A stretch of DNA of 64,000 nucleotides from Terribacillus sp. DMT04 (lineage in GTDB: Bacteria > Bacillota > Bacilli > Bacillales > Amphibacillaceae), in the NCBI RefSeq assembly GCF_019056395.1, contig NZ_CP077639.1:1366001-1430000 (forward strand), given 5' to 3'. Within the stretch, counting starts at the first letter, position 1, and every line of letters begins with the position of its first letter. The translations under genes were made by a program, and so were the position numbers. Below the pieces are notes generated by a model, which had not been told where the DNA came from, searched no databases, and worked only from the letters and a program-made list of their open reading frames with translations. Below, piece after piece: positions 52,356-64,000 of this stretch.

Positions 52356-52467
52356 GGACCTTTAATGGAAGTCCAGAGAGGCTTACAAGGTCGCAAGCAA
52401 CAACGTCGTCACGACTAGTGGCAGACGTGTGCCTCTTTGCGACCTACATCGCAAAGAGGCTTTTTTT
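52356..52467 (+). promoter_or_regulatory. PyrR-dependent attenuator 2 (between pyrR and pyrP)
   Basis: The binding loop AAGTCCAGAGAGGCTT lies at 52369-52384; the upstream GGACCTTTAATGG resembles the leader before pyrR. The terminator GCCTCTTTGC / GCAAAGAGGC (52431-52460) is perfect and followed by T7. Confidence 0.92.
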
Positions 52468-52492
52468 ATAGCTGAAAAGAGGAGAGACACAG

Positions 52493-53860
52493 ATGAAACC
52501 AGCACTAGCAATACACGACATACCAAAATGGCACCAATGGATAATATTCAGTTTACAGCACTTATTCGCAATGTTCGGCTCGACAATTCTTGTGCCAGCG
52601 CTGACAGGCCTTGATCCGGCTGTCGCACTTGTATCCAGCGGGGTTGGAACACTGGCGTTCATCCTTATAACAAGAGGATCCGTACCAGCTTATCTTGGAT
52701 CCAGTTTTGCTTTCATTTACCCTATCACACAAGCAATTGATGCTTCTGGTATCGGCGGGGCCATGATTGGAAGCTTTTTTGCGGGGCTGGCTTACGGAAT
52801 CGTAGCCATCGCCATCCGATTTGGCGGGATGAAAGGTATCATCCGGCTGCTGCCGCCAATTGTTGTCGGACCTGTCATTATTGTCATCGGGTTGGCGTTG
52901 GCACCAACTGCAGTTGATATGGCAATGAATGCTCCTGATACAGGAGAATACAGCATCAAATACTTCATCGTAGCACTTGTCACATTAGCAATCACAGTAG
53001 CAGCTTCTATCTTCCTGCGCGGGTTCCTTGGTCTGATTCCAGTTTTAATCGGAATTGTTGGCGGATATGTTTTCGCTTTAACACAAGGAATTGTGGATAC
53101 AAGCGGCGTGCAAGCAGCCTGGAACCAAATTGTGACGGCTGATTCTGTTGGAGCTTTCTTTAGCGGCATTTTCCATGTGCCGAACTTCACGGTCCCGTTT
53201 GCAGATTACAATGTTGCTGATGTGTTCAGCTGGCAGCTGTTCTTCACCATGGTGCCAATCGCAGTTGTTACTGTATCGGAGCATATTGGACATCAGTTAG
53301 CACTATCCAAAATCGTAGATGAAAACATGCTAGTAAAGCCAGGGTTGGACAAATCCATCACTGGAGACGGTGTAGCGACCATGATTGCGTCTATGCTCGG
53401 AGGACCGCCCAATACAACTTACGGAGAGAACATCGGTGTACTGGCGATCACGAGAATATTCAGTGTGTATGTTATCGGAGGAACCGCGGTGCTTGCCATC
53501 CTGTTCGGCTTCACGGGTATCGTCACTACATTAATTAGTTCTGTGCCTACCGCAGTAATGGGAGGCGTCAGCATTATGCTGTTCGGAATCATCGCAGCCA
53601 GCGGTCTTCGGACAATGATTGACAGTCAGCTTGACCTAGGGGATAAGCGCAATCTGATTATCAGTTCGATTATCTTGGTCATCGGAATCGGAGGAGCATT
53701 CCTTCGCTTCCAAATTGCTGAACTTGACTTGGAAATCAACAGCATGGCTTTAGCAGCACTAGTTGGAGTCGTTCTGAACTTGGTCTTGCCGGGAAGAGAA
53801 TCTGGCCTTGGAAATGGCAGTCTGTTCTCTATTGAAGAGCAGAAACAAACATCCAAATAA
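52493..53860 (+). CDS. pyrP: Uracil permease PyrP
   Basis: 455 aa NCS2/UraA-family symporter with about fourteen helices. Signature segments: QHLFAMFGSTILVPALTGLDP at the N-terminus, AVVTVSEHIGHQLALS (the conserved substrate-site Glu/His) and GGPPNTTYGENIGVLAITR. Imports uracil. It is only 13 bp from pyrB; the third PyrR attenuator found at this junction in B. subtilis does not exist here. Confidence 0.96.
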   Translation: MKPALAIHDIPKWHQWIIFSLQHLFAMFGSTILVPALTGLDPAVALVSSGVGTLAFILITRGSVPAYLGSSFAFIYPITQAIDASGIGGAMIGSFFAGLAYGIVAIAIRFGGMKGIIRLLPPIVVGPVIIVIGLALAPTAVDMAMNAPDTGEYSIKYFIVALVTLAITVAASIFLRGFLGLIPVLIGIVGGYVFALTQGIVDTSGVQAAWNQIVTADSVGAFFSGIFHVPNFTVPFADYNVADVFSWQLFFTMVPIAVVTVSEHIGHQLALSKIVDENMLVKPGLDKSITGDGVATMIASMLGGPPNTTYGENIGVLAITRIFSVYVIGGTAVLAILFGFTGIVTTLISSVPTAVMGGVSIMLFGIIAASGLRTMIDSQLDLGDKRNLIISSIILVIGIGGAFLRFQIAELDLEINSMALAALVGVVLNLVLPGRESGLGNGSLFSIEEQKQTSK

Positions 53861-53873
53861 GGAGGAGAAGGAC

Positions 53874-54797
53874 ATGAAGCATTTTGTATCGATGAAGCAT
53901 CTTAGCGCAGCAGAACTGCTGCAGCTCGTACAGCTCGCTGCAGACATACAGGCACAGGGGGTATCTGCATACAGGCAGCAGCTGTTCGCAGCTAATCTTT
54001 TCTTCGAGCCGAGCACACGGACGAAGATGAGCTTTACCGTAGCAGAACGCAAACTCGGATTGGAAGTACTGGATTTCGCTGCAGAAGCATCCAGTGTCAC
54101 CAAAGGCGAGACCGTTTATGATACTGCGAAGACCCTTCAATCGATCGGCGCTTCAGTCCTTGTCATCCGGCACCCAGAGGAAGGCACAGCTAGTATGCTG
54201 GCGGAGAAGCTGGATATACCGGTTATCAATGCTGGTGATGGAAAAGGTGAGCATCCGACACAATGCTTGCTTGATTTGATGACCATCTACCAAGAGTTTG
54301 GCCGCTTCGACGGACTCAAAGTCGTGATTGCCGGCGATATACGTCACAGCCGAGTTGCCAGGAGCAATGCAATGGCACTGCAGCAATTGGGGGCGCAGGT
54401 CTTTGCAGCAGGCAAACCGGAATGGATGGATGCGTCCATTAACCTTCCAGTACTAAGTATGGATGAGGCGGCAGCGGAATGTGATGTGATGATGCTGCTT
54501 CGTATCCAGTTTGAGCGGCATGATAAAAAGGAAGTAGCAGCAGGTTACTTAGAGGAATATGGCTTGACTGTAGCTAGAGAAAAACGGATGCAGCCACACA
54601 GCATTATTATGCATCCCGCACCAGTCAACCGAGGTATTGAGATTGATGACAGTCTTGTCGAAGCACCAAGGTCTCGAATATTCCGCCAAATGGAAAATGG
54701 CGTTGCAGCAAGAATGGCAGTAATTCTAACTTTATTGGAAGGCAGGGGAATGCAGCATGGCTATAATTTTGACAAACGCGAAGCAGTTAACAGCTGA
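53874..54797 (+). CDS. pyrB: Aspartate carbamoyltransferase, catalytic subunit
   Basis: 307 aa from the ATG at 53874 after AGGAGGAG; a longer frame begins inside pyrP. Condenses carbamoyl phosphate and aspartate. Carbamoyl phosphate loop FFEPSTRTKMSF, GDGKGEHPTQCLLD, and MHPAPVNRG are intact. As in B. subtilis no regulatory subunit gene is nearby. Overlaps pyrC by 41 bp. Confidence 0.97.
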   Translation: MKHFVSMKHLSAAELLQLVQLAADIQAQGVSAYRQQLFAANLFFEPSTRTKMSFTVAERKLGLEVLDFAAEASSVTKGETVYDTAKTLQSIGASVLVIRHPEEGTASMLAEKLDIPVINAGDGKGEHPTQCLLDLMTIYQEFGRFDGLKVVIAGDIRHSRVARSNAMALQQLGAQVFAAGKPEWMDASINLPVLSMDEAAAECDVMMLLRIQFERHDKKEVAAGYLEEYGLTVAREKRMQPHSIIMHPAPVNRGIEIDDSLVEAPRSRIFRQMENGVAARMAVILTLLEGRGMQHGYNFDKREAVNS

Positions 54798-56037
54798 TAA
54801 CAGCTTGGAAGATGTAATGGTAAAAATCGAGGGTGGCGTAATCAAAGAGATTGCTCCGCATATAGAGACAACGGCAGGTGATCAGCTTGAAGATTTAGAA
54901 GGACAACTGATCACAGCCGGTTTTGTAGATGTACACGTCCATTTGCGAGAACCAGGCGCTGAAAGAAAAGAGACGATTGAGACTGGTACAAAAGCAGCAG
55001 CAAGAGGCGGTTTCACAACGGTTGCAGCAATGCCTAATTTGCGCCCTGCACCTGATTGCCCAGAGACACTTGCCAGCATACAAGCGAAAAATGAAGAGAG
55101 CGGCGTCATTCGTGTGCTTCAGTACGCCAGCATCACCAAGCAGCAGCTGGGCCGGGAGATTGTCGATATGGAAAATATGACAACTGCTTTTGCTTTTACT
55201 GATGACGGACTCGGTATCCAGTCTGCCGGTATGATGCTGGAAACGATGCAGCGGGCAGCAAAACTTGGCATCCCGGTCGTTGCACATTGTGAAGATGACA
55301 GTCTTGTGCCAGGAGGCGTCATGCATGAAGGAACAGCAAGCAAAAGACTTGGCTTGCCAGGTATTAATAATGTGTCTGAGTCAGTACATATTGCTCGGGA
55401 TGTTTTACTAGCAGAAGCAGCTGGCTGTCATTACCACATTTGCCACGTCAGCACAAAAGAGTCTGTTCGCGTTATCCGTGATGCGAAACGCGCCGGTATT
55501 CGCGTAACAGCAGAAGTAACACCGCATCATTTGCTTTTGACAGATGAAGATATCAAAAGTGATGATGGCAACTATAAGATGAATCCGCCACTCCGATCTG
55601 AAGCCGATCGTCAGGCGCTTATCGAAGGCTTGCTGGATGGCACAATCGATATGATTGCAACGGATCATGCACCGCACACAGCAGAGGAGAAGAACGTCAG
55701 CATGCTGGATGCATCATTCGGTATCGTTGGATCAGAAACAGCGTTCAGCTTATTGTACACACAATTTGTTGAGACAGACATTTTCACGCTTCGTCAGCTT
55801 ATCGACTGGCTGACAATCAAGCCAGCAGAAGCATTCAAGCTGCCATACGGGCGCTTTGAGACAGGAGCAGCTGCAGATTTGACTGTACTAAATTTACAAG
55901 CAGACGGACTAGTAGATCCGACTTTATTCCAATCAAAAGGAACAAACACACCATTTATCGGCTGGCGTTACACAGGAGAGCCGACAATGACAATTTGCAA
56001 CGGAGAAATTGTATACAGAAAGGAAGCGGTAAAATGA
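54757..56037 (+). CDS. pyrC: Dihydroorotase
   Basis: 426 aa, type I dihydroorotase. Metal ligands are visible: DVHVHLREPG (HxH), HCED, HICHVSTKES and the ATDHAPHT Asp. It cyclises carbamoyl aspartate. The ATG lies inside the end of pyrB after AGGCAGGGG. The stop overlaps the next start by 4 bp. Confidence 0.97.
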   Translation: MAIILTNAKQLTADNSLEDVMVKIEGGVIKEIAPHIETTAGDQLEDLEGQLITAGFVDVHVHLREPGAERKETIETGTKAAARGGFTTVAAMPNLRPAPDCPETLASIQAKNEESGVIRVLQYASITKQQLGREIVDMENMTTAFAFTDDGLGIQSAGMMLETMQRAAKLGIPVVAHCEDDSLVPGGVMHEGTASKRLGLPGINNVSESVHIARDVLLAEAAGCHYHICHVSTKESVRVIRDAKRAGIRVTAEVTPHHLLLTDEDIKSDDGNYKMNPPLRSEADRQALIEGLLDGTIDMIATDHAPHTAEEKNVSMLDASFGIVGSETAFSLLYTQFVETDIFTLRQLIDWLTIKPAEAFKLPYGRFETGAAADLTVLNLQADGLVDPTLFQSKGTNTPFIGWRYTGEPTMTICNGEIVYRKEAVK

Positions 56038-57137
56038 AGAAACGACAACTTATCCTGGAAGACGGGACTGTATTCAACGGAACAGCATTCGGAAGCGATC
56101 AGGCAACAACGGGAGAGATTGTGTTTAATACAGGGATGACAGGCTATCAAGAAATTCTATCGGACCCTTCCTACTTCGGACAAATCGTCACACTGACTTA
56201 TCCGCTTATCGGCAACTATGGCATCAATAGTGATGACTTTGAAAGCATCCAGCCATCCATCCAAGCACTTGTCGTAAAAGAAGCATGTGCCGCTCCTTCT
56301 AATTTCAGGAAGCAGCATACAATAGACAGCTTCCTGAAGTTTCATGAAATTCCTGGAATTGAAGGCATAGATACTCGTAAACTGACAAAAATCATTCGCA
56401 AACAAGGTGCGATGAAAGCTAGATTAACAGAAGCAGCCGAAACACGGAAAACAGATGCTGCTTGGGAAGCAATCTCCCTGCCAAACGACCAAGTGCAGCG
56501 TATGAGTACAACCAAGCCATATGTCGTTCCGGGCCGCGGTAAACGTATTGTAGTGATGGACTTCGGTATGAAGCATGGTATTTTACGTGAACTTGCAGCA
56601 CGCGACTGTCATATTACGGTCGTACCTTGGCACTACTCGCCAGAACAAATCCTTCATTTAAATCCTGATGGCGTGATGCTGACGAATGGGCCTGGAGATC
56701 CGAAAGACGTGGAAACTGCCATCAAAACCATTCGTGAGCTGATCAGTCAAGTACCTATCTTCGGAATCTGTCTCGGCCACCAGCTAATTGCACTTGCTGC
56801 TGGCGCCAATACAGAAAAACTGAAATTCGGCCATCGGGGCTCCAACCACCCTGTCAAAGATTTAAAAACAGGGAAAACCTACCTAACATCTCAAAATCAC
56901 GGTTATACCGTTACCAAAGAATCACTTTCTTCGACGGAGCTTGAATTAATGCAAGTAGCGTTAAACGACGGTACCGTAGAAGGGATTCAGCACACAAAAT
57001 ACCCAGTCATGAGTGTGCAGTACCACCCAGAAGCTGCTCCGGGACCAGAAGATACCCGACATTTATTCGATGAATTCCTGGACATGACAGAACAAACAAC
57101 ACAACCATCATCCAAGGGGGAAGCTACTTATGCCTAA
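56034..57137 (+). CDS. pyrAA: Carbamoyl phosphate synthase, small (glutaminase) subunit
   Basis: 367 aa from the ATG at 56034, which overlaps the pyrC stop (ATGA). The class I glutamine amidotransferase domain has the nucleophile Cys in [12 protein letters not shown] and the His-Glu of QYHPEAAPG. It supplies ammonia to the large subunit. The pyrimidine-specific operon form of carA. Confidence 0.97.
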   Translation: MKKRQLILEDGTVFNGTAFGSDQATTGEIVFNTGMTGYQEILSDPSYFGQIVTLTYPLIGNYGINSDDFESIQPSIQALVVKEACAAPSNFRKQHTIDSFLKFHEIPGIEGIDTRKLTKIIRKQGAMKARLTEAAETRKTDAAWEAISLPNDQVQRMSTTKPYVVPGRGKRIVVMDFGMKHGILRELAARDCHITVVPWHYSPEQILHLNPDGVMLTNGPGDPKDVETAIKTIRELISQVPIFGICLGHQLIALAAGANTEKLKFGHRGSNHPVKDLKTGKTYLTSQNHGYTVTKESLSSTELELMQVALNDGTVEGIQHTKYPVMSVQYHPEAAPGPEDTRHLFDEFLDMTEQTTQPSSKGEATYA

Positions 57138-60100
57138 ACGTACTGACATCCAAAAAATCCTTGTTATCGGATCTGGTCCGATCGTCATTGGGCAGGCAGC
57201 AGAATTTGATTATTCCGGCACACAGGCTTGCCAAGCACTGCGTGAAGAAGGCTATACGGTCATTCTGGCAAACTCCAACCCAGCCACCATCATGACGGAT
57301 CACACCGTAGCAGATATTGTCTATATGGAGCCGCTAACGGTCGAATTCCTAAGCAAAATAATTCGTAAAGAACAACCTGATGCACTGCTGCCGACACTTG
57401 GCGGTCAAACAGGTTTAAACTTGGCTGTTGCGCTTGATAACTCTGGTATTTTAAAAGAATTTGGGGTTGAGCTGTTAGGAACTTCTTTGGAAGCTATTCA
57501 GCAAGCAGAGGATCGGGAGCAATTCCGCGATTTAATGCATCAGCTCGGTGAACCAGTGCCCGAAAGCCAGATTGTCACAACTGTTGAACAAGCTGTAGCT
57601 TTTTCTGAGGAGATCGGTTTTCCGCTGATCGTCCGTCCCGCATATACACTTGGCGGCACAGGGGGCGGTATGTGTTATGACTTAGAAGAGTTAAAGACAA
57701 TCACAAAGAACGGCCTTGCACTTTCTCCCGTCACACAATGTTTGATTGAACGCAATATTGCCGGGTTTAAGGAAATTGAATACGAAGTGATGCGCGACAA
57801 AAACGACCAGGCCATTGTCGTTTGTAACATGGAAAACGTGGATCCGGTCGGTATTCATACCGGAGACAGCATCGTTGTTGCGCCATCGCAAACACTAAGC
57901 GATCGCGAATACCAGCTGCTTCGAAATGCATCTATCAAAATTATTAAAGCTTTGCAAATTGAAGGCGGCTGTAACGTTCAGCTTGCGCTTGACCCGCACA
58001 GCTTTAATTATTACATCATAGAAGTGAACCCGCGCGTCAGCCGCTCTAGTGCGCTCGCTTCCAAAGCAACAGGATATCCAATTGCCAAAATGGCCGCTAA
58101 AATCGCAGTTGGTCTGACACTGGATGAAATTAAAAACCCTGTAACAGGTACTACATACGCTTACTTTGAGCCAGCTCTCGATTATGTTGTAGCCAAACTG
58201 CCGCGCTTTCCATTTGATAAATTCGTCAGCGGCAATCGCAAGCTCGGCACGCAGATGAAAGCAACAGGAGAAGTGATGGCAATAGGGCGCAATATCGAAG
58301 AAGCGCTCCTGAAAGGTGTTCGTTCGCTCGATAATAAAGCAAACGGCCTCGCATCTATTCGTTTGGACCAGATGACAGACGACGAAATGGAGCATCGTCT
58401 TGTCAAAGCTGACGATGAGCGCTTATTCATCTTGGCAGAAGCATTCCGCCGCGGCTATTCTGTTGAACAGCTGCACGCACTGACAAGGATTGATTGTTTC
58501 TTCCTTTGGAAAATGGAAGCACTTATCAAGATGGAGGCAGACTTACAAGAACAGCCGTGGGAATTGGAGCTGTTACAGGAAGCGAAACAAAAAGGCTTCT
58601 CTGACCGTGAAATTGCGCACTGGTGGAATACAAATGAAGACAAAGTTTATCAGTTCCGCATGGAAAATCAGCTAGCACCGGTTTATAAAATGGTGGATAC
58701 ATGTGCAGCCGAATTTGAATCGCAAACACCGTATTTCTACAGCACGTACGAAGAAGAAAATGAATCCATTGTCTCTGATAAAGAAAAAGTAATCGTGCTT
58801 GGCTCCGGTCCGATCCGTATCGGCCAAGGAATTGAGTTTGACTACGCCACCGTTCATTCTGTTCTGGCAATCCGGGAAGCAGGCTACGAAGCCATTATTA
58901 TCAACAGCAACCCAGAAACCGTTTCGACTGATTTCAGTGTTTCCGATAAGCTGTACTTTGAACCGCTAACTTTAGAAGACGTCATGCATGTGGTCAACTT
59001 GGAAAATCCGCTGGGCGTAATCGTCCAATTTGGCGGTCAGACAGCAATTAATCTAGCAGAAGGATTGGAGCGCCGCGGCGTGAAAGTGCTAGGAACATCT
59101 TTGCAAGCAATTGATGCTGCCGAAGACCGAGATAAGTTTGAAAGATTACTAGACGAACTCAAAGTCGCAAAGCCAGAAGGTGCATCGATCACGAAACTTG
59201 AAGATGCAGCAGAAACAGCGGCTGAAATTGGTTATCCGGTACTTGTCCGCCCGTCTTATGTCATCGGCGGCAGCAACATGGAAATCGTCTACAACGAAGC
59301 AGAATTACAACATTACATGGAAAAACGGGTTCATGTTCGCCATGATCATCCGGTTCTAATCGACCAATACTTGACTGGCATTGAAGTGGAAGTCGATGCC
59401 ATCAGTGACGGAGAAACAACGATTATCCCTGGTATTATGGAACATATAGAACGCGCAGGCGTCCATTCAGGAGATTCTATAGCCGTGTACCCGACACAGA
59501 CAATTACTGAAGAATGCCGCCAGCAATGTATCGACGCAACGATGGAAATAGCGAAAGCACTTGGTGTAAAAGGGCTGATTAACATCCAATTTGTTATCCA
59601 CAAAGGAAAAGCTTATGTGCTGGAAGTAAACCCTCGAGCAAGCCGTACCATTCCTTTCTTGTCTAAGATTACGCACGTAACGATGGCTAATATTGCGACA
59701 AAAGCGATTCTCGGACAGAAGCTGGCTGATATGGGCTACGTGAGCGGCCTGCTGCCAGAACCAGAAGATGTGTTTGTGAAGGTGCCGGTATTCAGCTTTG
59801 AGAAGCTGCGCAGTGTGGATACCTTGCTCGGACCAGAAATGAAGTCTACAGGAGAAGCGATTGGTCACGATCGGACACTTGAAAAAGCATTGTACAAAGG
59901 ACTGCTCGCATCCGGATTGTCTGTGCCGCAGGAAGGAGCAATACTTCTCACAGTAGCAGATAAAGACAAAGCAGAAGCAATGGAAATCGCCAAACTGTTT
60001 TATGCACTAGGATTCCAATTATATGCAACAGAAGGAACTAGCTCAGCTGTCGAGGAAGCAGGACTGCCGGTAACAACTGTCGGTAAAGTCGGATCAGCGG

Positions 60101-60323
60101 AGCAAAATGTCATTAGCATCATTGAGAATGGTGACGTACAATTTGTCGTCAACACACTCACTTCCGGCAAACAGCCGCGTTCTGATGGGTTCCTTATCCG
60201 TCGAGAAGCAGTGGAGCACGGACTCGCATGTTTGACAAGCTTGGATACTGCTAAAGCAATTGCCAGCATTATCGAATCCATGACTTTTACTGCCAAACCG
60301 GTTGTGGCAGGAGGCGTACTGTC

Positions 60324-60327
<4 letters not shown>
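57130..60327 (+). CDS. pyrAB: Carbamoyl phosphate synthase, large subunit
   Basis: 1065 aa. Two ATP-grasp halves: [19 protein letters not shown] at about 12-30 and [18 protein letters not shown] near 557, with ATP-binding regions [12 protein letters not shown] and [11 protein letters not shown]. The C-terminal MGS-like allosteric domain (from about 930) probably senses nucleotides. Overlaps pyrAA by 8 bp. Confidence 0.98.
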
Positions 60328-62697
<2,370 letters not shown>

Positions 62698-62714
<17 letters not shown>

Positions 62715-63309
62715 TCTAGCAGAAGCACTGCTTTCTATCGGCGCAATCCAAATTGATCCTTCCAAATCGTTTATCTGGGCAAGCGGGATTCATTCTCCGA
62801 TCTACTGTGACAATAGACTTACATTGGGTCATCCCGAAGTTCGAAGTGAGATTAGCAGACAGTTTCAAGGTAAACTGGCAGAATCACCGGAAACAGAAAT
62901 TATTGCTGGCTGTGCTACAGGAGGAATCCCGCACGCAGCCTGGCTTGCGGAAAAAGTGGATTTGCCTATGATTTACGTTCGATCCAGTAAAAAAGGACAC
63001 GGCAAAGGCAACCAGATTGAAGGAGCAGATGTAGCTGGTAAGCATGTGGTCGTCATTGAAGACCTTATTTCGACAGGCGGTTCCGTTCTGAATACCGTGC
63101 AGGCTCTAAAAGAAGCAGGAGCTATCGTTACAAAAGTTTTAGCTATCTTCAGCTACAATTTACAAAAAGCAGATGATAACTTTGCTCAGGCAGATGTTCC
63201 GTTTGAAACGTTGACGAACTTTGATTCATTAACAGAAATTCTTGTGGAAAAAGGCACTATAACATCGCAGGATAAGCAGGAACTATTAGAATGGCGCAAC
63301 ACCCTCTAA
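62698..63309 (+). CDS. pyrE: Orotate phosphoribosyltransferase
   Basis: 203 aa, slightly shorter than B. subtilis PyrE. PRPP loop VVVIEDLISTGGSVLN, YVRSSKKGHGKGNQIEG flexible loop. Its ATG lies 17 bp inside the end of pyrF. Last gene of the operon. Confidence 0.97.
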
Positions 63310-63345
63310 AATGAACTGGCAGCTTAGCTGTAATATCAAACGTGT

Positions 63346-63386
63346 AAAGGCTTTAGCTCTGAAAGGTAGGTAGCTAAAGCCTTTTC
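63346..63386 (+). terminator. Terminator of the pyr operon
   Basis: AAAGGCTTTAGCT pairs with AGCTAAAGCCTTT across a 13-nt loop, then T run and CG. Weak T tract but long stem. Confidence 0.8.
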
Positions 63387-63608
63387 GCGTTTCTTCATAA
63401 AAAAACTAAACTAACATGTTCGCAGCACGTGAAGGCAGCGTTATCGCACAAACACCCATTTCTCACATAAACTAACCACAAGATTCAGGGACAGATCTGT
63501 CATTTCACGAGCAGCGTATCAATTTATACAAGCAATTGGCTGTTCTTATGGGTGACAGATATCGTGGCTAAAGATGTTGATGAGAATATAAAGGAGGTGC
63601 TTGGTCAG
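63387..63608 (+). other. Intergenic region between pyrE and a GNAT gene
   Basis: No gene visible. A perfect 12-bp palindrome GACAGATCTGTC lies at about 63491-63502, and GACAGAT recurs about 60 bp downstream. No clear promoter pair was identified. Confidence 0.4.
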
Positions 63609-64000
63609 ATGTCAATTAGAAGAGCTACGCGTATCGAAACACAAACAATCTGGAATTATTCTTTTACTGTTTTTAATGAAGCAACGATGGGTTATGGCAA
63701 ACTAACAAGTGATAAGGTACTGCAAATGGCAGCTTCATTTTTGCATAATGGCGGCTATTACCTTGTTCATCATGAAAATGATATGATCCAAGGATGGATT
63801 GGGGTGGGAAAAACTGTCGACCATTATAATAATGAAATGGCAGGATTTATATTCGAGATATATGTGCTGCCGCTTTTCCGCAAACGAGGAATAGCTGAAA
63901 AGTTATGTGAGGCAGCGTTCCGGCAATTGAGCGCAGAGGGGCTTCATAAAGTTCAATTAAACGTTTTTGCAGGAAACCGAGCAAAACACCTGTATCAAAA
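63609..64000 (+). CDS. GNAT family N-acetyltransferase, 3' end cut by window
   Basis: 130 codons visible from the ATG at 63609, preceded by AAAGGAGGTG. The acetyl-CoA-binding signature VLPLFRKRGIAEKLC (R/QxxGxA) and the following LNVFAGNRAKHLYQK segment (motif B) identify a GNAT. The substrate is unknown. The end lies outside the window. Confidence 0.85.
   Translation, partial: MSIRRATRIETQTIWNYSFTVFNEATMGYGKLTSDKVLQMAASFLHNGGYYLVHHENDMIQGWIGVGKTVDHYNNEMAGFIFEIYVLPLFRKRGIAEKLCEAAFRQLSAEGLHKVQLNVFAGNRAKHLYQ

Overview
The window looks like chromosome of an endospore-forming member of the Bacillaceae. Evidence: gene order nearly collinear with the Bacillus subtilis ctaA-ylb-dcw-spoIIG-ylm-pyr stretch, sporulation genes (spoVD, spoVE, spoIIGA, sigE, sigG, ylbJ, ylbO), the bacillithiol gene bshC, a MurE with the DNPR motif of meso-diaminopimelate enzymes, and S-box, T-box and PyrR leader RNAs. 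A Terribacillus-like or related halotolerant genus is my best guess, but the genus cannot be fixed by eye.

Layout. 1-742: right part of an IS3-family element. 759-2866: divergent heme A genes ctaA and ctaB, with no ctaCDEFG after them. 3160-11329: a GNAT protein and the ylb block (ylbC, ylbD, ylbE, ylbF, ylbG, rsmD, coaD, ylbJ, sepM/ylbL, tmcAL/ylbM). 11353-11958: a non-coding repeat array with two 248-bp near-identical copies. 12066-13391: ylbN, rpmF, ylbO. 13390-15238: a complete IS1182-type element wedged exactly between the converging ends of ylbO and ylbP. 15238-18777: ylbP, panE/ylbQ, a DUF3397 gene, bshC. 18944-31499: the division and cell wall cluster mraZ, rsmH, ftsL, pbpB, spoVD, murE, murF, mraY, murD, spoVE.

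31567-36332 is the main accessory block. It is a self-contained operon with its own promoter, SAM-I riboswitch, leader terminator and end terminator. It encodes an SsuE-like FMN reductase, an MFS transporter, a DszA/SnaA/NtaA-type flavin monooxygenase and a DszC-like acyl-CoA-dehydrogenase-fold enzyme. It sits where murG and murB stand in B. subtilis. It is probably a sulfur-scavenging pathway for an unidentified organosulfur compound, switched on when SAM is low.

36745-47043: divIB, ftsA, ftsZ, spoIIGA, sigE, sigG, ylmC, ylmD, ylmE, sepF, ylmG, ylmH, divIVA. 47051-51638: T-box-controlled ileS, then lspA and an RluA-family pseudouridine synthase. 51635-63386: the complete UMP operon pyrR-P-B-C-AA-AB-K-D-F-E with two PyrR attenuators (the third, between pyrP and pyrB in B. 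subtilis, is absent). 63609-64000: start of a GNAT gene cut by the window end.

The strongest leads are the SAM-riboswitch operon inside the dcw cluster, the foldable repeat array at 11.4-12.0 kb, a terminator-like hairpin covering the spoVE start, and matches to the Spo0A box upstream of divIVA and of the ylbC homologue.
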